From: Clostridia bacterium
GTDB taxonomy: Bacteria; Bacillota_A; Clostridia; Christensenellales; Aristaeellaceae
Direction: 5' to 3'
Length of the DNA: 28,733 nt
Assembly (NCBI GenBank): GCA_017464225.1
Contig: JAFUDW010000196.1
Coordinates: 1-28,733, forward strand
Under the pieces are notes generated by a model. The model was given only the letters and a program-made list of their open reading frames with translations. It was not told the origin of the DNA and made no database searches. Positions 24,735 through 28,733 of the stretch are shown one piece after another (position 1 is the first letter of the stretch; each line of letters starts with the position of its first letter). A program made the position numbers and the translations under genes.

Positions 24735-25301
24735 ATGTCCGTCAAGGATGCTACACATGAGTATATTGCCGATACCGCATACCATATCCTTTGCAATAAG
24801 CCAATTACGAAATTTACCATGACAGAATTGGCGGAGGCATGTCGAATCAGCAAGCCAACCTTGTATCATCATTTCAAGGATAAATTTGAAGTGGCGCAAT
24901 ATATATGCAAGCGATTCAGCGATGAGTTCTATTCGGAGCATACGCTGTCAGATATTTTGAACGGGAAATCCGCCGAAACGCAGTTTTATATCATCCGATA
25001 TCAGAATTACTTCCGCAATGTCCTCTGCTATGACGGTCAAAACAACATCTTCGATTATCTCGCTGAGATTGAATTGCACGAGTGCTTGAGGGAGGCAAAA
25101 GAAATCCTCGGCACAGAGCAACTGTCCGAGGATCTGCTGGCGTCCGCTGAGTATTATGCCTATTCCGTATGGCATGCGATGTATGCAATGCTGGTTGGAA
25201 AAATACCGCAGCGTTATTTATCTGCAAACAGACCGGCAATGAGTATGTATTGGCCTCCGTTGCTTACAGAAGTATTCAGACAAGAGCCGAATCAAAGATA
25301 A
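24735..25301 (+). CDS. TetR-family transcription regulator
   Basis: A 188-residue regulator. The N-terminal helix-turn-helix is typical: ITKFTMTELAEACRISKPTL followed by YHHFKDKFEVAQYICKRF (24-61). The C-terminal half is helical with no enzyme motif and presumably binds a small ligand. ATG 24735 follows AAAGGAGAGG; an upstream in-frame ATG at 24657 would add 26 unlikely residues (basic, no ribosome site). It is divergent from the secreted flavoprotein and the palindrome on that gene's -10 box is the natural operator. Codon use is A+T-rich compared with the backbone. Confidence 0.9.
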   Translation: MSVKDATHEYIADTAYHILCNKPITKFTMTELAEACRISKPTLYHHFKDKFEVAQYICKRFSDEFYSEHTLSDILNGKSAETQFYIIRYQNYFRNVLCYDGQNNIFDYLAEIELHECLREAKEILGTEQLSEDLLASAEYYAYSVWHAMYAMLVGKIPQRYLSANRPAMSMYWPPLLTEVFRQEPNQR

Positions 25302-25558
25302 GGAAGAAGATCGATTAAGATACGATTGGGGATACATCGGCAGACGATCGAAGCTTCGTCATTGGCAACATGAATCGCGACGATGTACAGATTAACGATA
25401 TTCTCTTGTGATTTATAGTCGTCCGTCGGCGCTGGAGCTTGCCGGGCTCTTTTCTTCAGCCGGTCTTCGCCTCGCTTGATCGCCCGCTGGGCGCGCTTGG
25501 CTTCGGCCCCTCCACGATCGTGGAGACCGTGGATTCGATATTCACGGGATAATACCAA
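25302..25558. other. Spacer with possible gene remnant and 16-bp palindrome
   Basis: The region between tetR and tRNA-Val has no convincing gene. An 88-codon minus-strand frame (25292-25558) has no ribosome site or recognisable domain. Short plus-strand frames, for example one reading GDTSADDRSFVIGNMNRDDV near 25330-25400 and stopping at once, also look protein-like. CTCCACGATCGTGGAG (25510-25525) is a perfect palindrome whose first bases repeat CCTCCACGAT of the tRNA anticodon arm (25621-25630). This may be decayed coding DNA at the edge of the accessory block. Confidence 0.25.
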
Positions 25559-25582
25559 ATAAAAACCACCCGCAAGGGGTGG
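25556..25582 (-). terminator. Terminator after tRNA-Val
   Basis: On the minus strand CCACCC (25582-25577) and GGGTGG (25571-25566) form the stem, followed by TTTTTATTTGG. It lies nine bases after the tRNA CCA end. The reverse reading (GGGTGG then CTTTTATTT) is also terminator-like. Confidence 0.8.
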
Positions 25583-25590
25583 CTTTTATT

Positions 25591-25667
25591 TGGTGGGACC
25601 AGTAGAACTCGAATCTACGACCTCCACGATGTCAACGTGGCGCTCTAACCAACTGAGCTATGATCCC
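25591..25667 (-). tRNA. tRNA-Val (anticodon GAC)
   Basis: A 77-nt cloverleaf on the minus strand. The acceptor stem is GGGATCA/TGGTCCC with one U·G pair, the D stem GCTC/GAGC, and the anticodon stem CCACG/CGTGG around loop TTGACAT (anticodon GAC, Val). The variable loop is 5 nt, the T arm is GTAGA-TTCGAGT-TCTAC, and CCA is encoded. The accessory block lies on its 3' side, the usual side for tRNA-targeting elements, but no integrase or second copy of the tRNA end was seen. Confidence 0.95.
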
Positions 25668-25689
25668 ATGCTCGCTCAAGAGCAGAAAT

Positions 25690-25718
25690 ACTATAGCACA
25701 GTTTTTGATAAATTGCAA
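25690..25718 (-). promoter_or_regulatory. tRNA-Val promoter
   Basis: On the minus strand TTGCAA (25718-25713), a 17-base spacer and TATAGT (25695-25690) lie 22 bases before the mature tRNA. Farther out, at 25748-25767, is a small 8-bp hairpin of unknown role. Confidence 0.75.
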
Positions 25719-25885
25719 GCAAAAAATGTTGAATCACTTTCATAAAATTTGCATGCGTTCATGCGAAGGGGCTGAAAACGCCGCTGAACGGGGAGAAAAA
25801 CGGATCGGCAGGAATGACGGACGAAGCAAAATGGGACGCAAAACGGGACTTGCGCCCGCCAAGCGCTGCCCGAAAGGATAAGCAG

Positions 25886-25914
25886 TTGCCAAATGAACAG
25901 GAATCTGCTATAAT
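25886..25914 (+). promoter_or_regulatory. Promoter of the asp23 operon
   Basis: TTGCCA (25886-25891), 17 bases and TATAAT (25909-25914) lie 30 bases before the gene start. No SigB-type promoter was recognised. Confidence 0.8.
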
Positions 25915-25944
25915 ATTCTGTACATCGTAAAGGAGGTGCGTTGC

Positions 25945-26523
25945 ATGGCCAGCAAGAAAGACAATCTGCCCACCAACGTGGATTTCGATCTGGAAAACGG
26001 CGGCACCATTAAATATGCAAATGAAGTGATCGCCATCATCGCGGGCGTGGCCGCCAGCGAGGTGGACGGTATTGCCGGTATGTGCACCAGCGGCGGCATT
26101 TCTGAATTTATCAGCCGCAACCGCAATATCACCCGCGGCGTAAAAGTGGAAATCGGCGGGGAAGAAGCCAGCGTGGAGCTGTATATCGTGGTGGAATACG
26201 GTTCGCCCATTCAGAAGGTGGCCTCCGAGGTGCAGGAGAACGTGCGCAAGGCCATCGAAACCATGACCGGTCTGCATGTGGTCAACGTGGATGTGCACGT
26301 GCAGGGCGTCAGCTTTGAGCGCGAAAAGAAGGCCCTGCAGAGCGGGCTGGAATCCGCTCACCTGACCAGCGAGGAAAACGCCCGCATCCAGGATGAGGCG
26401 CGCCAGGCCCAGCGCGGGGAGGAAGCCGCGCCCGAAACGGAGGAAGCCGAGGCGGATGACGAGCCCGCAGCCCAGCAGGCCGCGGATGAGGAAACGCCTG
26501 AAGCCGAAAATACGGAGGAATAA
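25945..26523 (+). CDS. Asp23/Gls24-family envelope stress protein
   Basis: A 192-residue cytoplasmic protein of the Asp23/Gls24 (DUF322) family, known to sit at the membrane through AmaP and linked to cell-envelope stress. The domain spans about 15-125: GTIKYANEVIAIIAGVAASE, VDGIAGMCTSGGISEFISR, GVKVEIGGEEASVELYIVVE and VVNVDVHVQGVSF. The last 50 residues are an extra acidic Ala/Glu tail (EEAEADDEPAAQQAADEETP). ATG 25945 follows AAAGGAGG; the GTG at 25936 lies within or beside that site. It is first in an operon with amaP, DUF2273 and nusB. Confidence 0.93.
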   Translation: MASKKDNLPTNVDFDLENGGTIKYANEVIAIIAGVAASEVDGIAGMCTSGGISEFISRNRNITRGVKVEIGGEEASVELYIVVEYGSPIQKVASEVQENVRKAIETMTGLHVVNVDVHVQGVSFEREKKALQSGLESAHLTSEENARIQDEARQAQRGEEAAPETEEAEADDEPAAQQAADEETPEAENTEE

Positions 26524-26583
26524 AGGCTTTTCATCCCGGAGAGGCTTTCTCTTTCTTTGCTTTCTGGAAGGAGGCATATTGTA

Positions 26584-27399
26584 ATGAAAATGAAACTGTT
26601 GGATCGGCTGATCCTGCGCTTCGGTTCGCTGCTCACCCTGGTGGCGGGCGGCGTTTCTGTGGCCGCGGGCATCCTGCTGTACGGTCACGATTTAGGCGAG
26701 GGCGTGGTGATGGGTTCGCTGCCCCTGGCGCTGATCATCGCGGGCGTGCTTTCGGTGATCACCAGCGTGCTGATCTATTTCCTGGCGCGCCGGCATGCCG
26801 TCCGCCGCAAGGCCTTTATCACCCAGCCCAACGAAATGGGCGAATTGCGCATCGCCGTATCGGCCATCGAAAACCTGATCCAGAAATGCGTGGAAACGCA
26901 TAAAGAGGTGAAGGTGCAGGAGATGAACGTCAGCAATCATCGCGGCGCCATTGACGTGGATCTGCGCGTTTCCATGAACAGCAACGTATCCATTCCCCAT
27001 GCCGTGGAGCAGCTGCAGTCCCAGATCAAGCGGTATCTGGCGGCGTCCTCCGGCATCGAGGTGCGCAATATCACCGTGTCTGTGGATAAAACGCCGCTGT
27101 CCGCCGAAGCGCTGCCCCAGGAGCCGCTGGCCGAACCTGAAAAGGCGGAGACCCGCGCCGAGGAGAAGGAAAAGATTCCCATGCACCAGCGCATCTTTGG
27201 ACGCGATCCCGAAAAGTCCGAGGCCGAGCAGGTGGCGGAGGCCGAAATGATCCCGCCGCCCACCGAGCCGGAGGAACCCGCGGCACAGGAATCCGCGGAG
27301 GGGGCGGAGCCCGCCGCCGAGGAGGAGTCTGCGGCTGAGGAGGAGCAATCCGGCGAGGAAACGCCGGCTGATGAGGAAGCGGAGGAGAAGCATGAGTAA
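26584..27399 (+). CDS. amaP: AmaP-like membrane anchor of Asp23
   Basis: A 271-residue protein with two N-terminal membrane helices (about 13-33 and 43-67) and a cytoplasmic Asp23-related domain (GELRIAVSAIENLIQKCVE, then VQEMNVSNHRGAIDVDLRVS and GIEVRNITVSVD). This is the AmaP layout that tethers Asp23 to the membrane. The C-terminal 90 residues form a long Glu/Ala/Pro acidic tail similar in composition to the tail of the Asp23 neighbour. AAGGAGG precedes ATG 26584, and the gene overlaps the next by eight bases. Confidence 0.9.
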   Translation: MKMKLLDRLILRFGSLLTLVAGGVSVAAGILLYGHDLGEGVVMGSLPLALIIAGVLSVITSVLIYFLARRHAVRRKAFITQPNEMGELRIAVSAIENLIQKCVETHKEVKVQEMNVSNHRGAIDVDLRVSMNSNVSIPHAVEQLQSQIKRYLAASSGIEVRNITVSVDKTPLSAEALPQEPLAEPEKAETRAEEKEKIPMHQRIFGRDPEKSEAEQVAEAEMIPPPTEPEEPAAQESAEGAEPAAEEESAAEEEQSGEETPADEEAEEKHE

Positions 27400-27736
27400 G
27401 CTGTCCGAAGAGATCAAGCGCATGTTTACGCCGGGCACGGCGCTCTGTTCCCTGACCTATGCCGCGATCGGCGCGGTTCTTGCCGCGCTGCTGCTGGCCA
27501 TCGGGTTCTGGAAAACGCTGTTTATCGCCGCCTTTGCCTGCGCTGGCGCGGTGCTGGGCGGTATCGGCAATAAAAAAGACGCCGTGCGCGACGCGGTCAA
27601 CCGCCGTTTTCCGGCTAAGGATACGCCCATCAAGGAAACCGGCATGAACAAAAGCGATATTGACGAGATCACCGAGCGCATCGAAAGCTCGCTGCGCACG
27701 GAAAAGCCTGCGCAGGCTGAAAAAAACGAGGAATAA
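27392..27736 (+). CDS. DUF2273 small membrane protein
   Basis: A 114-residue protein with two adjacent membrane helices (about 18-38 and 42-60: YAAIGAVLAALLLAIGFWKT and LFIAAFACAGAVLGGI) and a charged cytoplasmic tail (RDAVNRRF, EITERIESSL). DUF2273 members regularly neighbour asp23 and amaP in Bacillota. ATG 27392 overlaps the end of amaP by eight bases and follows GGAGGAG. It probably forms a membrane complex with the two Asp23-domain proteins. Confidence 0.9.
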   Translation: MSKLSEEIKRMFTPGTALCSLTYAAIGAVLAALLLAIGFWKTLFIAAFACAGAVLGGIGNKKDAVRDAVNRRFPAKDTPIKETGMNKSDIDEITERIESSLRTEKPAQAEKNEE

Positions 27737-27754
27737 CAGTACGGGGGAAAACAT

Positions 27755-28171
27755 ATGGCGCGTTCAGCGGCACGGGCTGCAGCGATGCAGTTGGTATATG
27801 AAAAACTGATGGGCGGCAGCGGCGAGGATACGCTGGACGCGCTGATTTCCTTTACGCCGGAGGGCGACGATCAGGCGTATATTGACCGCGTGCTGGCCGG
27901 CGTGAGCGCTCATGTACGGGAGATCGACGATCTGATTTCGCGCTACAGCCCCTCCAGGGAAATCGACCGCATCGCGCGGGTCGATCTTTGTATCCTGCGG
28001 GTGGCGCTCTACGAAATGCGCTATGATCACGACACGCCGGAATCGGTGGTGATCAACGAGGCGGTGGAGCTGGCCAAGCGTTTCAGCGAACCCAGCAGCG
28101 CCCGGTTCATCAACGGCGTCCTGGGCGCCGTATACCGCGATGAAAACAACGGGGAAAATACAGCGCCATGA
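27755..28171 (+). CDS. nusB: Transcription antitermination factor NusB
   Basis: A 138-residue all-helical RNA-binding protein that joins NusE (S10) on boxA of rRNA leaders to stop premature termination. Family features are the N-terminal ARSAARAAAMQLVYEKL, DRIARVDLCILRVALYEMRY (about 72-91) and the C-terminal SVVINEAVELAKRFSEPSSA-RFINGVLGAV. GGGGGAA precedes ATG 27755. It is 18 bases after DUF2273 and its stop overlaps the next gene's start by ATGA. Confidence 0.95.
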   Translation: MARSAARAAAMQLVYEKLMGGSGEDTLDALISFTPEGDDQAYIDRVLAGVSAHVREIDDLISRYSPSREIDRIARVDLCILRVALYEMRYDHDTPESVVINEAVELAKRFSEPSSARFINGVLGAVYRDENNGENTAP

Positions 28172-28733
28172 CCGTATTAGGGATCGATACCAGCTGCTAT
28201 ACCACCTCTGTGGCGGCAGCCGGTGAAAACGGCGTGATTTGTTCGCACCGCAGATTGCTGCCCGTACAGCAGGGCGCGCGCGGCCTTCGCCAGAGCGAGG
28301 CCGTTTTTGCGCATATAAGGCAGCTTCCCGAGCTGTTTGAGAGCGCCATGGAGTCGCTGGGGGAAAGGACGGTCGACGCCATCTGCGTGTCCTCCAAACC
28401 CCGGGACGACGAGGCCTCCTACATGCCCGTTTTTCAGGCGGGCTTGTCCTTTGCCCGGGTAACGGCGGCGGCGATGCGGGTTCCGCTGATCCAGACCACT
28501 CACCAGCGCGGCCATGTGCGCGCCGCCCTGCAGGACAGCGGGCTTGCGGCGGAGCGCTACCTTGCGCTGCATCTGTCCGGCGGCACCACCGAGGTGCTGC
28601 TGATGGCGGGTAATGCGCTGGAGCTGATTTCGGGTACCCGGGACCTGCACGCCGGGCAGCTGATCGATCGGGTGGGCGTGGCTTTGGGGCTGCCCTTCCC
28701 GGCGGGGCCTTATTTGGAAAAGCTGGCAATGGA
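28168..28733 (+). CDS. TsaD/Kae1-like protein (peptidase M22 paralogue), partial
   Basis: The first 188 residues of a protein cut by the window end. It has the ASKHA ATPase fold of TsaD/Kae1: LGIDTSCYTTSVAA at the start, THQRGHVRAAL with the paired metal histidines (the NHxxGH position of TsaD), the nucleotide loop LHLSGGTTEVLL, and DRVGVALGLPFPAGPYLE. True TsaD begins ESSCDETS; here it is DTSCYTTS, and the GGVVPE segment is replaced by QQGARGLRQSE. It is therefore a paralogue, of the type often found between nusB and xseA in Clostridia. ATG 28168 overlaps the nusB stop. Confidence 0.85.
   Translation, partial: MTVLGIDTSCYTTSVAAAGENGVICSHRRLLPVQQGARGLRQSEAVFAHIRQLPELFESAMESLGERTVDAICVSSKPRDDEASYMPVFQAGLSFARVTAAAMRVPLIQTTHQRGHVRAALQDSGLAAERYLALHLSGGTTEVLLMAGNALELISGTRDLHAGQLIDRVGVALGLPFPAGPYLEKLAM

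Noticed and set aside
25292..25558. 88-codon minus-strand ORF beside tRNA-Val
   Set aside because: It overlaps the end of tetR, has no ribosome site and no recognisable domain. Kept only as a possible remnant.
12019..25667. tRNA-integrated mobile island with attachment repeats
   Set aside because: No integrase, relaxase or transposase gene and no copy of the tRNA-Val 3' end was found at the left edge, so only a compositional block is claimed.

Overview
The window reads as a chromosomal segment of an anaerobic, Gram-positive-type bacterium of the Clostridia (Bacillota). The evidence is the type III glutamine synthetase, DUF1836, DegV, C69 dipeptidase and Asp23/AmaP/DUF2273 genes, strong AGGAGG ribosome sites and near-consensus SigA promoters. 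Species cannot be read from the sequence. There is no phage, insertion sequence, integrase, CRISPR array or rRNA.

Layout. Positions 1-12018 and 25591-28733 are a housekeeping backbone with GC-rich codon use. From the left it holds: guaA (minus strand) with an attenuated leader, divergent from a type III glutamine synthetase; a 440-base structured intergenic region; rarA; an M18 aminopeptidase plus nitroreductase; a DUF1836 regulator divergent from a DegV protein; a membrane-anchored small protein; and a C69 dipeptidase plus a MIF-family tautomerase, closed by a very strong terminator (11979-12018). To the right of a tRNA-Val gene are asp23, amaP, DUF2273, nusB and a TsaD-like paralogue (cut by the window end), arranged as one envelope-stress/transcription operon.

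Between these, about 12.3-25.3 kb, lies an accessory block that is visibly more A+T-rich in parts (AraC, TetR, MBL and esterase genes) and flanked by debris-like sequence. It contains an eight-gene minus-strand operon: secreted solute-binding protein, two permeases and two ATPases of an Opp/Dpp importer, an AbrB-family membrane protein, a serine esterase and an MBL-fold hydrolase. A divergent YesN/AraC-type regulator with a degenerate receiver domain faces it. Next comes a secreted flavoprotein with two FMN-attachment domains and a fumarate-reductase-like FAD domain, divergent from a TetR regulator whose likely operator overlaps the flavoprotein promoter.

Inferred working model: the block is a small-molecule use cassette. 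A substrate is reduced outside the membrane by the flavoprotein, and related compounds are imported by the ABC system and opened by the esterase and MBL hydrolase. The flavoprotein appears to lack the dicarboxylate-binding residues of fumarate reductases, so its electron acceptor is the main open question and the best candidate here for undescribed biology.
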